The notes: generated by a model not told the origin, from the sequence alone. Positions 45,454-55,906 are shown, numbered from the stretch's first letter. The stretch is 64,000 nucleotides of DNA from Alcaligenaceae bacterium (GCA_013416435.1 JACCEN010000008.1:1-64000); one strand, 5' to 3'. Numbers and translations are program-made.

Positions 45454-48400
45454 GAACACTGCGTTTGTCCTTGCTGGCCGCTTTGGCCGGCGTCGCCCTG
45501 CACCTGCCTGTCCATGCCTTGTCCGAGGCGCAGAGCCGGGCGGCCGATCAGCTCGTCGAGCAGATACACATGGGGGAGTCGGTTTATCGGGACGACCTGA
45601 TCAAGGACGCCGTCCAGAGGCTATATCGCATCGCCCCGGATCACCCGGAGGGGCTCGCGGCCGAAGTGCGCTTGGCTGTGCAAAGGGGCCGGCTCGATCA
45701 GGCCGCGGCGTTGCTCGAGCGCTTGAAGGCGGCCGCTCCCGATTCCGCCGCATATCGCCAGGCCGCGGCGCTGTTGCGGCTGTCGTCCGCGCCGTCCGCC
45801 GAAGTATTGACGCGCGCGCGGCTGTACTCGGCCACGGGCCGGATCGAAGAAGCACGCAAAGCCTACGACGAAGTATTCCAGGGCGTGTATCCGACCGCCG
45901 ACCTGGCCGTGGAGTATTGGCAGTTGCGTGCGCGCGAGCCCGAAAGCCGTCCTGCCGCTGTCCGGCAATTGACCAGTCTGCTTCAAGCTTATCCGCGTCA
46001 TGCCGGCCTGTTGTCGGCACTGGCCAATCACAGCTTCAACGACGGAAATCCCGAGCAGGCGCTGCAGTACCTCGAACGCCTGGCGCGGCAGCCGGCCCAG
46101 CGCGAAGCCGCCGCCAACCGCGAGTATGAATATCTTTCAAGTCTCCCGGCAGGCGAAGCGAGCGTCAAGGCCCTGCAGTCGTTCACCCGGCGTTATCCGG
46201 GCCTGCCTGTCGCCGACCGGGCAGGGGAAAGGCTGGACCGTCAATCCGCCTTGCTCGCGGACCCGGCATGGCGCGGGGGGCGGGAAGCCTTGCGGCTGGT
46301 CGAGCAGGGCGCCGGCGCTGCTGCAGTAGCGCGCTTGCGCACCGCGATCCAGGCTTATCCCGATGACGCGGAATTGCACGGCGCGCTGGGATTGGCCTAT
46401 ATGCGAACGGGCGACAGGACGCGCGCGCTTCAGCAGTTCGAACTCGCCAGGAACAAGGAAGACAGGGTGGACAATGCGTCCCGCTGGGTCAGCCTGATTG
46501 AATCGACGCGATACTGGCTGCTGTTGCAGAATGCATCGGCGGCCGCGGAGCGCGGGGACTGGATGGTCGCGCAACGCCTGTATGAGCAAGCGCATCGCCA
46601 GAATCCCTCGGACCTCCATGCTCTGATCGGGCTTGGCGATGCGGCATTGGCGCTTTCACGGCGCGACGCCGCCCGGGAATATTATCTTCGCGCATTCAGG
46701 ACGGCGCCGACGGACGAGTCCACGGTGCGCGCGATAGGTCGATATCTTGCCGGCGAGACACCCGAGCAGGCCCTTGCCATGCTGGACGGCATGCCTGCCG
46801 CGCATCAGTCCCGCCTGGCGCCGTTGCGGCGCAACGCGCAGCTCGCCAGGTTGAACGAGCGCGCCGCGCACGCCATGGCCCATGGCGACTGGCCGCAAGC
46901 CATGGAGGCTCTTGCGCAAGCCCAGCAACTGGATATGGACGACCCATGGCTCAGTTACCGCCTGGCCACCGCCCTCAGGAATGGTGGAAGGGAGGCGGAA
47001 GCCATGGCCGCCTACGACAGGCATTTGCGCCGCCATTCCATGGCACCGTCGAGCCGCTACGCGCATGCGCTGCTGCTGGAATCGGCGGATCAGCTCCAGG
47101 ACGCCCGTGACTCGCTGGCCCGGATTCCGCGTCAGGCCTGGTTGCCCGAGATGGCCGAGCTGGATCAGCGTCTGTCGGCCCGGCAGCGGATCCTGCATGC
47201 CGGCGCGCTGTACGAGGCGGGCAATGTCAAGGAGGCCATCGCCTTCCTCGAGGCGCAGCCGCCGACCTCGGCAATCCGCTCTCAGCTTGCCGCCTGGTAC
47301 CTGGAACAAGGAAACAGCGACCAGGCCATGGCGGCTTACATGGCCATCCTGCACGAGGATCCCGACAATGCCGACGCCCGGCTGGGCCGACTGGAAACCT
47401 TGGCGGTCCAGGGAAAAACCACAGAACTGCGCAGTCTCATGGACGCCGATCTTCCCGCCCTGCAGCCGGACGATGCCAGTGGCAGGCGACGGGTGGCAGC
47501 CTTGTGGGGCCAGGTCGGCGACGCAGCCAGACAGCGCCGCGAATTGAGCGATGCGGTCGCCGGCGCCAAGGGCCCTCAACCCTGGCTGATCAGGGATCAT
47601 GCCAGGGCGACGGCGGAAGAGCAGCCCCAGGAGGCCCTCAAGCTCTACGAGAGGGCGATGCTCGAAGGCCGGATGCTGCCCGACGGTTTTGCCGACGGCG
47701 ACAAGGTTACCTTTACGCGGGCCATGCGGGAACAGCCCGACGACGACTGGCTGAAGCGCAGCATCCGCCGCGATGCCGAGGCGTTGTACCAGCGCGAGAA
47801 CCCCACGCTTACCCTCAGCAATGACACCTGGCTGCGCACGGACGGCACACCGGGACTTTCCCGTCTGAATGCCAACACCACGATACTGCAGCTGGATCAT
47901 CCCGTGGCGGGCGGCAGGGGCTTTCTTCGGGCCGATCATGTCCGCATGAATGCAGGCAGCTTTGAAACGACGGAGGCGGGTGTCATCGACGCGCGGTTCG
48001 GGACCTGTGTCTTCGAAGGACGGGATGCGCAAGGCGACTTGCAGGCACTGCCGGGATGCTCGTCGGGCTTGCGGCAGAAGGCGAGCGGGACCGGCTTCGC
48101 CGTTGGCTGGCAGGGCGACCGGCTGTCCTTCGACCTGGGCAGGACCCCCCAAGGCTTCCCCATCACGAACTGGGCAGGCGGTATCACCTACCGAGGGGAT
48201 CTGGAGCAACTGGGATGGAGCCTTACCGCGTCGCGCCGCCCCATGTCGAACTCCCTGCTGTCGTTTGCCGGCGCCCGGGACCCGCGCACCGGCATTGTCT
48301 GGGGGGGCGTCATGGCCACGGGGGCCAGCCTGGGATTGAGCTGGGACCAGGGAGGCGCCGACGGCGTCTGGGCGGATCTGAGCCATCATCGCCTGACCGG

Positions 48401-48992
48401 CAGAAACGTGGCGGACAATCATCGTACCCGGATCATGGCCGGTTATTATCGGCGCCTGGTCAACCGGCCCGATGAGAGCCTGACGGTGGGCGTCAATGTC
48501 ATGCATTGGCGCTACCAGAAGGACCTGGGGGAATATACCCTTGGCCAGGGCGGGTACTACAGCCCCCAGCGCTACAGCTCGATTTCGCTGCCCATCAGCT
48601 ATGCTCGGCGCAGCAGCGACTGGTCCTTCCTCCTTGAAGGCTCGGTTTCCCGCTCCGTTGCGCGCAGCTCGGACTCCAATTACTATCCTTCGCTTGGGCC
48701 TGTTGCCGGCCCGCTGCAGGAACTGGGCCGCATGGGGGTCGCGGAAAACGCCTTCCTGGCGGCCAACCAGATTTCCGGTTCCAAGAGCAACGGCTTCGGC
48801 TATTCCCTGCGCGGCATGGCCGAGCGCCGGTTGAACAACCATTGGGTGGTGGGCGCGGGTTTCGATCTGCAGCATGGCCAGGATTACACGCCCAGCCGAG
48901 TGATGTTGTATTTGCGCTATACCTTCGAGCCCTGGCAGGGGAACCTGAAGCTTGCGCCTTCAGGGCTGGCGCCGTATGCCGATTTCAAATAA
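45450..48992 (+). CDS. bcsC: Cellulose export protein BcsC (cluster II)
   Basis: The 1180-residue protein has a signal peptide (ending PVHA), TPR repeats to about residue 790 and the BcsC outer-membrane barrel (SRRPMSNSLLSFAGARDPRTG, VADNHRTR, GQGGYYSPQRY). Length is close to E. coli BcsC (1157). The ATG at 45450 overlaps the bcsZ stop. It is the last gene of the cellulose tract. Confidence 0.95.
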   Translation: MRTLRLSLLAALAGVALHLPVHALSEAQSRAADQLVEQIHMGESVYRDDLIKDAVQRLYRIAPDHPEGLAAEVRLAVQRGRLDQAAALLERLKAAAPDSAAYRQAAALLRLSSAPSAEVLTRARLYSATGRIEEARKAYDEVFQGVYPTADLAVEYWQLRAREPESRPAAVRQLTSLLQAYPRHAGLLSALANHSFNDGNPEQALQYLERLARQPAQREAAANREYEYLSSLPAGEASVKALQSFTRRYPGLPVADRAGERLDRQSALLADPAWRGGREALRLVEQGAGAAAVARLRTAIQAYPDDAELHGALGLAYMRTGDRTRALQQFELARNKEDRVDNASRWVSLIESTRYWLLLQNASAAAERGDWMVAQRLYEQAHRQNPSDLHALIGLGDAALALSRRDAAREYYLRAFRTAPTDESTVRAIGRYLAGETPEQALAMLDGMPAAHQSRLAPLRRNAQLARLNERAAHAMAHGDWPQAMEALAQAQQLDMDDPWLSYRLATALRNGGREAEAMAAYDRHLRRHSMAPSSRYAHALLLESADQLQDARDSLARIPRQAWLPEMAELDQRLSARQRILHAGALYEAGNVKEAIAFLEAQPPTSAIRSQLAAWYLEQGNSDQAMAAYMAILHEDPDNADARLGRLETLAVQGKTTELRSLMDADLPALQPDDASGRRRVAALWGQVGDAARQRRELSDAVAGAKGPQPWLIRDHARATAEEQPQEALKLYERAMLEGRMLPDGFADGDKVTFTRAMREQPDDDWLKRSIRRDAEALYQRENPTLTLSNDTWLRTDGTPGLSRLNANTTILQLDHPVAGGRGFLRADHVRMNAGSFETTEAGVIDARFGTCVFEGRDAQGDLQALPGCSSGLRQKASGTGFAVGWQGDRLSFDLGRTPQGFPITNWAGGITYRGDLEQLGWSLTASRRPMSNSLLSFAGARDPRTGIVWGGVMATGASLGLSWDQGGADGVWADLSHHRLTGRNVADNHRTRIMAGYYRRLVNRPDESLTVGVNVMHWRYQKDLGEYTLGQGGYYSPQRYSSISLPISYARRSSDWSFLLEGSVSRSVARSSDSNYYPSLGPVAGPLQELGRMGVAENAFLAANQISGSKSNGFGYSLRGMAERRLNNHWVVGAGFDLQHGQDYTPSRVMLYLRYTFEPWQGNLKLAPSGLAPYADFK

Positions 48993-49287
48993 TGCTTGCT
49001 TTCATCTACTTGCTATTGTAGAATCCAATGCTTACTTGCCTTTATGGCGCCCTTTTGGGCCGCTTTTGAAGGGTGCCCCAAGGGACATACCCAGGGCATA
49101 AGGGGTGCCAAGGGGGTTTTGGCCTACCTGCGCCTTTTATCAAGTAAAGCAACGTTTTGTTTTCGCAAGATTTCAACCTAGGGTTCGGCCTGTAGCTTAC
49201 AGGCCAGAGTCTGACGGGACCAAAACTGGCTGTGTTGCCCTTGCTATCTTGTGGGGGTGTCGCAGTTAAGTTGGAACAGGAAAAATC
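48993..49287 (+). promoter_or_regulatory. spc operon leader region
   Basis: After the candidate promoter, about 255 nt of leader precede rplN. It contains a G/C-run region (49045-49130) with a short GCCC/GGGC hairpin and a T-run, and a perfect 8-bp hairpin with arms 49187-49194 and 49198-49205. I see no gene. No known S8-type operator was recognised. Confidence 0.5.
48996..49024 (+). promoter_or_regulatory. Candidate sigma70 promoter of the spc operon
   Basis: TTGCTT (48996-49001) and TAGAAT (49019-49024) are 17 bases apart, just after the bcsC stop. It would restart ribosomal protein transcription after the cellulose tract. Confidence 0.65.
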
Positions 49288-49656
49288 ATGATCCAAATGC
49301 AGACCACGCTGGACGTGGCCGACAACACAGGTGCACGTTCCATTATGTGCATCAAGGTGCTGGGCGGCTCGAAGCGCCGTTATGCCGCCATCGGTGACAT
49401 CATCAAAGTGAGTGTCAAGGATGCGGCCCCCCGCGGGCGCGTCAAAAAGGGCGAAATTTACAACGCAGTAGTGGTTCGTACCGCTAAGGGCGTTCGCCGC
49501 AAAGACGGTTCGCTGATTAAATTCGGCGGCAATGCCGCAGTATTGCTCAACGCCAAACTGGAACCCATCGGTACCCGTATCTTCGGACCTGTCACGCGCG
49601 AATTGCGTACGGAAAAGTTCATGAAGATCGTATCCCTGGCTCCAGAAGTGCTGTAA
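49288..49656 (+). CDS. rplN: 50S ribosomal protein L14
   Basis: The 122-residue protein begins [20 protein letters not shown], diagnostic of L14 at the subunit interface. CAGGAAAA precedes the ATG. It is normally directly downstream of rpsQ; here it starts a separate unit. Confidence 0.98.
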   Translation: MIQMQTTLDVADNTGARSIMCIKVLGGSKRRYAAIGDIIKVSVKDAAPRGRVKKGEIYNAVVVRTAKGVRRKDGSLIKFGGNAAVLLNAKLEPIGTRIFGPVTRELRTEKFMKIVSLAPEVL

Positions 49657-49667
49657 GGAGCGACGAA

Positions 49668-49988
49668 ATGGAAAAAATCCGTAAAGGCGACGAGGTCATC
49701 GTACTGACCGGTCGCGACAAAAAACGCCGCGGCACCGTGCTCAAGCGCGTCGACGCCGACCACGTTCTGGTCGAAGGCATCAATGTCGTCAAAAAGCACA
49801 CCAAGGGCAATCCCATGGCTGGCACGCAAGGCGGCATCATCGACAAGACCATGCCCATCCACATTTCCAATGTGGCGCTTTTCAATCCCGCCACCGGCAA
49901 GGCCGATCGCGTCGGGGTCAAAGAAGTCGACGGCAGCAAGGTCCGTGTATTCCGTTCCAGCGGCGCAGTCGTTGGCGCCAAGGCTTAA
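49668..49988 (+). CDS. rplX: 50S ribosomal protein L24
   Basis: The 106-residue protein contains [19 protein letters not shown], the KOW motif of L24, an assembly initiator protein. AAGGAG precedes the ATG. Confidence 0.97.
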   Translation: MEKIRKGDEVIVLTGRDKKRRGTVLKRVDADHVLVEGINVVKKHTKGNPMAGTQGGIIDKTMPIHISNVALFNPATGKADRVGVKEVDGSKVRVFRSSGAVVGAKA

Positions 49989-50000
49989 GGGGCGAAGAAC

Positions 50001-50540
50001 ATGGCTCGTTTACAAGAGTTTTACCGCAGCAAGGTCATGGCCGACCTGCAAGCCAAATTTGGCTACAAAAGCATCATGGAAGTGCCCCGCATCACCAAGA
50101 TCACCCTGAACATGGGTGTGTCCGAGGCGGTCGCCGACAAGAAGGTCATCGAGCACGCCGTGTCCGACCTGACCAAGATCGCAGGCCAGAAGCCGGTAGT
50201 CACCAAGACCCGCAAGGCTATCGCGGGCTTCAAGATCCGTGAAGACTACCCCATCGGTTGCATGGTCACCCTGCGTGGCCGCCGCATGTACGAATTCCTG
50301 GACCGTCTGGTCGCCGTGGCCCTGCCTCGCGTCCGCGACTTCCGTGGTATTTCCGGTCGTGCGTTCGATGGACGTGGCAACTACAACATCGGGGTTAAAG
50401 AGCAGATCATTTTCCCTGAAATCGAATACGACAAAATCGACGCCGTACGTGGTATGAACATCAGCATCACCACCACGGCCAAGACCGACGACGAAGCCAA
50501 GGCACTGCTTAGCGCCTTCAGCTTCCCGTTCCGCAACTAA
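50001..50540 (+). CDS. rplE: 50S ribosomal protein L5
   Basis: The 179-residue protein is L5, which binds 5S rRNA in the central protuberance ([30 protein letters not shown]). Confidence 0.98.
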   Translation: MARLQEFYRSKVMADLQAKFGYKSIMEVPRITKITLNMGVSEAVADKKVIEHAVSDLTKIAGQKPVVTKTRKAIAGFKIREDYPIGCMVTLRGRRMYEFLDRLVAVALPRVRDFRGISGRAFDGRGNYNIGVKEQIIFPEIEYDKIDAVRGMNISITTTAKTDDEAKALLSAFSFPFRN

Positions 50541-50551
50541 GGGGCGATGAC

Positions 50552-50857
50552 GTGGCTAAACTTTCCCTCATCAATCGCGATATCAAACGCGCCAAGCTGG
50601 CTGAAAAATTCGCGGCCAAGCGCGCGGCACTGAAGGCGATCATCGACGATCAGTCCAAGACTGACGAAGAGCGCTATCAGGCCCGCCTGCAGTTGCAACA
50701 ACTGCCGCGCAACGCCAACCCGACCCGTCAGCGCAACCGTTGCGTTGTCACCGGCCGTCCTCGCGGCGTTTTCAGCAAGTTCGGTTTGACTCGTCACAAG
50801 CTGCGTGAAATGGCGCTGCGTGGCGAAGTCCCGGGCATGACCAAAGCCAGCTGGTAG
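50552..50857 (+). CDS. rpsN: 30S ribosomal protein S14, zinc-independent form
   Basis: The 101-residue protein is the long S14 form without the zinc-binding Cys motif ([25 protein letters not shown]). A GTG start follows AAGGGGCGATGAC. Confidence 0.96.
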   Translation: MAKLSLINRDIKRAKLAEKFAAKRAALKAIIDDQSKTDEERYQARLQLQQLPRNANPTRQRNRCVVTGRPRGVFSKFGLTRHKLREMALRGEVPGMTKASW

Positions 50858-50868
50858 GAGAAATACAC

Positions 50869-51264
50869 ATGAGCATGAGCGATCCCATCGCCGACATGTT
50901 GACCCGCGTGCGCAATGCGCAACAAGTCAGCAAGACGTCGGTAAGCATGCCCTCCTCGAAGCTGAAAGCAGCAATCGCTGCCGTGCTGAAAGACGAAGGC
51001 TATATCGACAGTTTCCAAGTCACCGGCGACAAGGCCAAGCCTGTCCTGGAGATCACCCTTAAATACTACGCCGGCCGTCCGGTCATCGAGCGTATCGACC
51101 GCGTTTCGCGTCCTGGGCTGCGCATTTACAAGGGCAGCAAGACCATTCCTCAAGTCATGAATGGTCTGGGCGTGGCCATCGTGTCGACACCGCGCGGTGT
51201 CATGACCGATCGCAAAGCTCGCGCCACCGGCGTGGGCGGCGAAGTACTGTGCTACGTGGCTTAA
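50869..51264 (+). CDS. rpsH: 30S ribosomal protein S8
   Basis: The 131-residue protein begins [18 protein letters not shown] and ends with [11 protein letters not shown], typical of S8. S8 represses the spc operon in E. coli. GGAG lies 8 bases before the first ATG; a second ATG two codons later is possible. Confidence 0.97.
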   Translation: MSMSDPIADMLTRVRNAQQVSKTSVSMPSSKLKAAIAAVLKDEGYIDSFQVTGDKAKPVLEITLKYYAGRPVIERIDRVSRPGLRIYKGSKTIPQVMNGLGVAIVSTPRGVMTDRKARATGVGGEVLCYVA

Positions 51265-51274
51265 GGAGAATCAC

Positions 51275-51808
51275 ATGTCACGTATTGCTAAGTACCCAGT
51301 CGCCGTGCCTTCGGGCGTGGAAGCCACGATCAGTGCCGGCCAGATCTCCGTCAAGGGCCCCCTGGGCACCCTGACCCAAGAGCTCACCGGTGACGTCGTC
51401 ATCCGCCAGGAAGACGGCCAACTGACTTTTACCGTTGCCAATGAATCCCGTCAGGCCAAGGCCATGTCGGGCACGCTGCGCGCACTGGTCGCCAATATGG
51501 TTACCGGTGTCAGCAAAGGCTTCGAGCGCCGTTTGAACCTCGTAGGCGTGGGTTTCCGCGCTCAGGTCCAGGGCGACGCGCTGAAGCTGCAACTTGGTTA
51601 TTCCCACGACATCATTCACGACATGCCGGCCGGTATCAAGGTCGAGTGCCCCACCCAGACGGAAATCGTCATCAAGGGTGCGAACAAGCAGGTCGTTGGT
51701 CAGGTGGCCGCTGAAATCCGCGCGTACCGCGAACCCGAACCCTACAAGGGCAAGGGCGTGCGTTACTCGGACGAGCGCGTCATCATCAAAGAAACCAAGA
51801 AGAAATAA
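51275..51808 (+). CDS. rplF: 50S ribosomal protein L6
   Basis: The 177-residue protein is L6 near the factor-binding centre ([29 protein letters not shown]). AAGGAG precedes the ATG. Confidence 0.98.
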   Translation: MSRIAKYPVAVPSGVEATISAGQISVKGPLGTLTQELTGDVVIRQEDGQLTFTVANESRQAKAMSGTLRALVANMVTGVSKGFERRLNLVGVGFRAQVQGDALKLQLGYSHDIIHDMPAGIKVECPTQTEIVIKGANKQVVGQVAAEIRAYREPEPYKGKGVRYSDERVIIKETKKK

Positions 51809-51829
51809 TCGCGCAGGCAAGGACGAATT

Positions 51830-52195
51830 ATGGACAAGAAAATCTCTCGTTTGCGTCGTGCTGTTGCGACTCGTCGGAAAATTTCCGAACTGCGTGTACA
51901 TCGCCTGTCGATCTACCGCTCGAATCTGCACATTTACGCAAACATCATTTCGCCGGAAGGCGACCGCGTGCTCGTCAGCGCTTCGACGCTCGAACCCGAA
52001 GTACGCAAAGAGCTCGCCGCTCAACAGGGCAACGGTGGCAACACTGCCGCTGCGGGCCTGGTCGGCAAGCGCGTAGCCGAAAAAGCAAAGGCTGCCGGTA
52101 TCGAGCTGGTTGCATTTGATCGTTCGGGCTTTCGTTATCATGGCCGCGTGAAAGCGTTGGCCGACGCCGCGCGTGAAGCCGGCTTGAAATTCTAA
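51830..52195 (+). CDS. rplR: 50S ribosomal protein L18
   Basis: The 121-residue protein is L18, a 5S rRNA binder ([30 protein letters not shown]). Confidence 0.97.
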   Translation: MDKKISRLRRAVATRRKISELRVHRLSIYRSNLHIYANIISPEGDRVLVSASTLEPEVRKELAAQQGNGGNTAAAGLVGKRVAEKAKAAGIELVAFDRSGFRYHGRVKALADAAREAGLKF

Positions 52196-52206
52196 GGAAT
52201 TATCAA

Positions 52207-52728
52207 ATGGCTAAAGCACAAGGCAGGCAAGCCGCCGAGAAAGAAAACGACGACGGCCTGCGTGAAAAAATGATCGCGGTCAATCGCGTCAGCAAAGTGG
52301 TCAAGGGTGGTCGCACCATGAGCTTTGCCGCGCTGACCGTGGTTGGCGATGGCGATGGCCGCATTGGCATGGGCAAAGGAAAAGCCCGTGAAGTGCCCGT
52401 CGCTGTTCAGAAAGCAATGGAACAGGCGCGTCGCGGCCTGGTCAAGGTCGCCCTGAAGAACGGCACCCTGCACCATACCGTCGTCGGCAAGCATGGCGCA
52501 TCCACCGTTCTCATTTCGCCGGCGGCGGAAGGTACCGGCGTGATCGCCGGCGGCCCCATGCGCGCTATTTTCGAAGTGATGGGCGTTCGTAACGTGGTCG
52601 CAAAGAGCCTCGGCTCCAGCAACCCGTACAACCTGGTACGCGCAACCTTGAACGGCTTGCGTGCCTGCTCGACTCCTGCTGACGTTGCCGCAAAGCGTGG
52701 CAAGACAGTAGAAGAAATTCTGGGGTAA
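52207..52728 (+). CDS. rpsE: 30S ribosomal protein S5
   Basis: The 173-residue protein is S5, an accuracy-related protein at the mRNA entry ([31 protein letters not shown]). The Lys/Arg loop is intact, with no change typical of spectinomycin resistance apparent. Confidence 0.98.
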   Translation: MAKAQGRQAAEKENDDGLREKMIAVNRVSKVVKGGRTMSFAALTVVGDGDGRIGMGKGKAREVPVAVQKAMEQARRGLVKVALKNGTLHHTVVGKHGASTVLISPAAEGTGVIAGGPMRAIFEVMGVRNVVAKSLGSSNPYNLVRATLNGLRACSTPADVAAKRGKTVEEILG

Positions 52729-52731
52729 GTC

Positions 52732-52917
52732 ATGGCACAGAAGCAAATCAAAGTTACTCTCGTGCGCTCTGTTATCGGCACCAAGCAATCTCACCGCGAC
52801 ACCGTTCGTGGTCTGGGCCTGCGCCGCATCAACAGCAGTCGCGTGTTGATCGATACGCCCGAGGTGCGTGGGATGATCCGTAAAGTGGATTACCTCGTTA
52901 CCGTCTCGGAAGCCTGA
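52732..52917 (+). CDS. rpmD: 50S ribosomal protein L30
   Basis: The 61-residue protein matches L30 ([28 protein letters not shown]). It starts three bases after rpsE. Confidence 0.97.
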   Translation: MAQKQIKVTLVRSVIGTKQSHRDTVRGLGLRRINSSRVLIDTPEVRGMIRKVDYLVTVSEA

Positions 52918-52928
52918 AAGGAATCGAG

Positions 52929-53369
52929 ATGTCAGAAACTCAACTCAATACGCTGAAACCGGCAGAAGGCGCCAAGCACGCCAAGCGTCGCGTGGGTCGC
53001 GGTATCGGCTCCGGCCTGGGTAAAACCGCCGGTCGCGGCCACAAAGGCCAGAAATCGCGTACGGGCGGCTTCCACAAGGTCGGCTTCGAGGGCGGTCAAA
53101 TGCCTTTGCAGCGCCGTCTTCCCAAGCGTGGCTTCACACCGCTGGGCAAGCATTTGTCCGCCGAAGTGCGTCTGTCCGAACTGGAGCGCCTGCCCGTCGA
53201 GGAAATCGACGTCCAAGTGCTCAAGCAGGCAGGCGTCATTGGCCAGGCAGTGCGTTACGCCAAGGTCATCAAGTCCGGTGAACTGTCCCGCAAGGTCGTC
53301 CTGAAAGGGATCGCCGCCACGGCCGGCGCCCGCGCTGCAATTGAAGCTGCCGGCGGTTCGCTGGCTTAA
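52929..53369 (+). CDS. rplO: 50S ribosomal protein L15
   Basis: The 146-residue protein is L15 ([38 protein letters not shown]), a late 50S assembly protein. It lies just before secY, as usual. Confidence 0.98.
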   Translation: MSETQLNTLKPAEGAKHAKRRVGRGIGSGLGKTAGRGHKGQKSRTGGFHKVGFEGGQMPLQRRLPKRGFTPLGKHLSAEVRLSELERLPVEEIDVQVLKQAGVIGQAVRYAKVIKSGELSRKVVLKGIAATAGARAAIEAAGGSLA

Positions 53370-53378
53370 GGGGTGACG

Positions 53379-54704
53379 GTGGCTAAAGCTCAGGCACAGA
53401 GTAAATCGGGTTCCCGATACGGCGATCTCAAGCGCCGCATCGTGTTCCTGATACTCGCCCTGGTGGTCTATCGCCTAGGAACGCACATACCCGTGCCGGG
53501 AATCAATCCCGATGCGCTGGCCGACATGTTCCAGCAAAACCAGGGCGGCATCCTGGGTTTGTTCAACATGTTCTCGGGCGGCGCACTGGAACGCTTCTCG
53601 GTGTTCGCGCTCGGCATCATGCCCTACATCTCCGCGTCCATCATCATGCAATTGATGTCGGTCGTGGTGCCTACCCTCGAGGCCATCAAGAAGGAAGGCG
53701 AGTCGGGGCGACGCAAGATCACGCAGTACACGCGTTACGGCACGGTGTTTCTTGCACTGGTCCAGGCCGTGGGTATTTCGGTTGCGCTCGAATCGCAGCC
53801 GGGGCTGGTGATCGATCCGGGCATGTTGTTCCGCTTTACCACGGTCGTCACGCTGGTGACCGGCACCATGTTCATCATGTGGCTGGGTGAGCAAATTACC
53901 GAGCGCGGCATGGGCAACGGTATTTCCATATTGATCTTCGCAGGTATCGTGGCGGGTCTTCCCAGCGCGCTTGCCGGCATGCTCGATCTGGTCCGCACCG
54001 ATTCCATGTCCGTGTTGTCGGCGCTGTTCATCTTCGTGCTGGTCATTGCGGTGACCTATTTCGTGGTGTTCGTGGAACGTGGCCAACGCCGTATTACGGT
54101 CAACTATGCCAAGCGTCAGGTCGGAAACAAGATCTATGGTGGGCAAAGCTCGCACTTGCCCCTGAAGCTGAACATGTCCGGGGTCATCCCGCCCATCTTC
54201 GCTTCGTCCATCATCCTGTTGCCGGCCACCGTGACCAGCTGGTTCTCCAGTAATCCGAACATGCGCTGGCTCGGCGATCTGGCGGCTGCCCTGTCGCCCG
54301 GCCAGCCTCTGTACATCACGTTGTATGCAGCATTAATCATCTTCTTTTGTTTCTTCTACACGGCCCTGGTGTTCAACAGCCGTGAGACCGCAGACAACCT
54401 GAAGAAAAGCGGTGCGTTCGTTCCGGGTATCCGCCCCGGTGAGCAGACCTCGCGTTATATCGACAAGATTCTCATGCGATTGACGCTGGCCGGAGCCATC
54501 TACATCACTCTGGTTTGCTTGCTGCCGGAACTGATGCAGGCTCGCTGGAACGTACCGTTTTACTTTGGTGGCACCTCTTTATTAATTATTGTGGTGGTGG
54601 CGATGGATTTCATGGCTCAGGCCCAGGCCTACATGATGTCCCACCAGTACGACTCGTTGCTCAAGAAGGCCAACTTCAAGGGCGCGGGCTTGCCAATGCG
54701 GTAA
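53379..54704 (+). CDS. secY: Protein translocase channel subunit SecY
   Basis: The 441-residue inner-membrane protein has the ten-helix SecY layout with the plug region and stretches such as [25 protein letters not shown] and [15 protein letters not shown]. It forms the Sec channel for exported proteins, including the Bcs and cytochrome proteins here. The GTG at 53379 is preferred, five bases after AAGGGG; another GTG lies two codons upstream. Confidence 0.97.
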   Translation: MAKAQAQSKSGSRYGDLKRRIVFLILALVVYRLGTHIPVPGINPDALADMFQQNQGGILGLFNMFSGGALERFSVFALGIMPYISASIIMQLMSVVVPTLEAIKKEGESGRRKITQYTRYGTVFLALVQAVGISVALESQPGLVIDPGMLFRFTTVVTLVTGTMFIMWLGEQITERGMGNGISILIFAGIVAGLPSALAGMLDLVRTDSMSVLSALFIFVLVIAVTYFVVFVERGQRRITVNYAKRQVGNKIYGGQSSHLPLKLNMSGVIPPIFASSIILLPATVTSWFSSNPNMRWLGDLAAALSPGQPLYITLYAALIIFFCFFYTALVFNSRETADNLKKSGAFVPGIRPGEQTSRYIDKILMRLTLAGAIYITLVCLLPELMQARWNVPFYFGGTSLLIIVVVAMDFMAQAQAYMMSHQYDSLLKKANFKGAGLPMR

Positions 54705-54712
54705 GAAAAAGA

Positions 54713-54931
54713 ATGGCTAAAGACGACGTCATACAAATGCAGGGCGAGGTTCTCGAGAACCTTCCCAACGCAACTTTTCGCGTCAAGCTGGAAAATGGCC
54801 ACGTAGTGCTTGGCCACATATCGGGCAAGATGCGTATGCATTACATCCGGATTCTGCCGGGGGACAAGGTCACAGTGGAGCTCACGCCCTATGATCTGTC
54901 TCGCGCCAGAATTGTTTTCCGCTCTAAATAG
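54713..54931 (+). CDS. infA: Translation initiation factor IF-1
   Basis: The 72-residue S1-fold protein begins [20 protein letters not shown] and ends RARIVFRSK, the full family length. It binds the 30S A site during initiation. A longer frame from 54515 reads out-of-frame secY sequence and is not used. Confidence 0.97.
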   Translation: MAKDDVIQMQGEVLENLPNATFRVKLENGHVVLGHISGKMRMHYIRILPGDKVTVELTPYDLSRARIVFRSK

Positions 54932-54964
54932 TAGCGGCCGGTTACAGGAAACTAGGAGTCAACC

Positions 54965-55078
54965 ATGAAGGTAATGGCATCGGTAAAGCGGATCTGCCGC
55001 AACTGCAAAATCATCAAACGTCACGGCGTGGTGCGAGTCATCTGCACTGACCCACGTCACAAGCAGCGTCAAGGCTAA
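54965..55078 (+). CDS. rpmJ: 50S ribosomal protein L36, zinc-binding form
   Basis: The 37-residue protein ([20 protein letters not shown] at its start) matches L36. The zinc ligands are complete: CRNC, a third Cys in VICTDP and His in PRHKQ. AGGAG precedes the ATG. Confidence 0.97.
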   Translation: MKVMASVKRICRNCKIIKRHGVVRVICTDPRHKQRQG

Positions 55079-55113
55079 TCGCCGACACGCAACGGATTTA
55101 ACAAGGAACAGTC

Positions 55114-55479
55114 ATGGCCCGTATTGCTGGCATCAACATTCCGCCGCATCAACACGCCGAAATCGGTCTTACCGCAATTTTTGGTATTGGTCGTACCCGT
55201 GCTCGCAAGATCTGCGAAGCATCGGGCATCGAGTATTCCAAGAAAGTGAAAGATCTGACCGACGCTGAACTCGAGCGCATCCGCGAACACGTCGGCGTGT
55301 TCTCGGTCGAAGGCGATTTGCGTCGTGAAGTACAACTGTCGATCAAGCGTCTGATCGACCTGGGAACTTACCGGGGCATGCGCCACAAGCGTGGCCTGCC
55401 TGTACGCGGTCAACGCACCCGTACCAACGCCCGCACCCGCAAAGGGCCGCGTCGCGCTGCTGCTTCTCTGAAGAAATAA
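55114..55479 (+). CDS. rpsM: 30S ribosomal protein S13
   Basis: The 121-residue protein is S13 of the 30S head ([40 protein letters not shown]). It starts the alpha operon. Confidence 0.98.
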   Translation: MARIAGINIPPHQHAEIGLTAIFGIGRTRARKICEASGIEYSKKVKDLTDAELERIREHVGVFSVEGDLRREVQLSIKRLIDLGTYRGMRHKRGLPVRGQRTRTNARTRKGPRRAAASLKK

Positions 55480-55493
55480 TCGAGGATTAGAAG

Positions 55494-55895
55494 ATGGCGA
55501 AAGCTTCCAACAGCGGCGCATCTCGCGTACGCAAGAAAATCAAGAAGAGCGTATCGGACGGCATCGCGCACGTCCATGCGTCCTTCAACAACACGATCAT
55601 TACCATTACCGACCGTCAGGGCAACGCACTGTCCTGGGCTACGTCCGGTGGCGCCGGCTTCAAAGGCTCGCGCAAGTCCACACCGTTCGCAGCGCAGGTT
55701 GCAGCCGAATCGGCTGGCCGCGTCGCTCTGGAATACGGTATCAAGACGCTTGAAGTCCGCATCAAGGGCCCCGGTCCCGGCCGCGAGTCTTCCGTGCGTG
55801 CGCTGAACGCGCTGGGCATCAAGATCGCCAGCATTTCAGACATCACGCCGGTGCCGCACAATGGCTGCCGTCCGCCCAAGCGTCGTCGCATCTAA
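55494..55895 (+). CDS. rpsK: 30S ribosomal protein S11
   Basis: The 133-residue protein is S11 ([32 protein letters not shown]). Confidence 0.98.
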   Translation: MAKASNSGASRVRKKIKKSVSDGIAHVHASFNNTIITITDRQGNALSWATSGGAGFKGSRKSTPFAAQVAAESAGRVALEYGIKTLEVRIKGPGPGRESSVRALNALGIKIASISDITPVPHNGCRPPKRRRI

Positions 55896-55906
55896 GGGGA
55901 AGCATC

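Noticed and set aside
46656-48875. 739-codon open frame on the minus strand opposite bcsC of cluster II
   Set aside because: It is a codon-bias shadow of a high-GC gene, has no family features and lies fully inside a well-supported gene.
11498-48992. Recent genomic island with mobility genes
   Set aside because: No integrase, transposase, tRNA end or direct repeat was seen, and codon style looks like the rest of the window.
11498-48992. A diguanylate cyclase or phosphodiesterase gene controlling the clusters
   Set aside because: No GGDEF, EAL or HD-GYP protein is encoded here; only c-di-GMP receivers (two PilZ domains and BcsE) are present.
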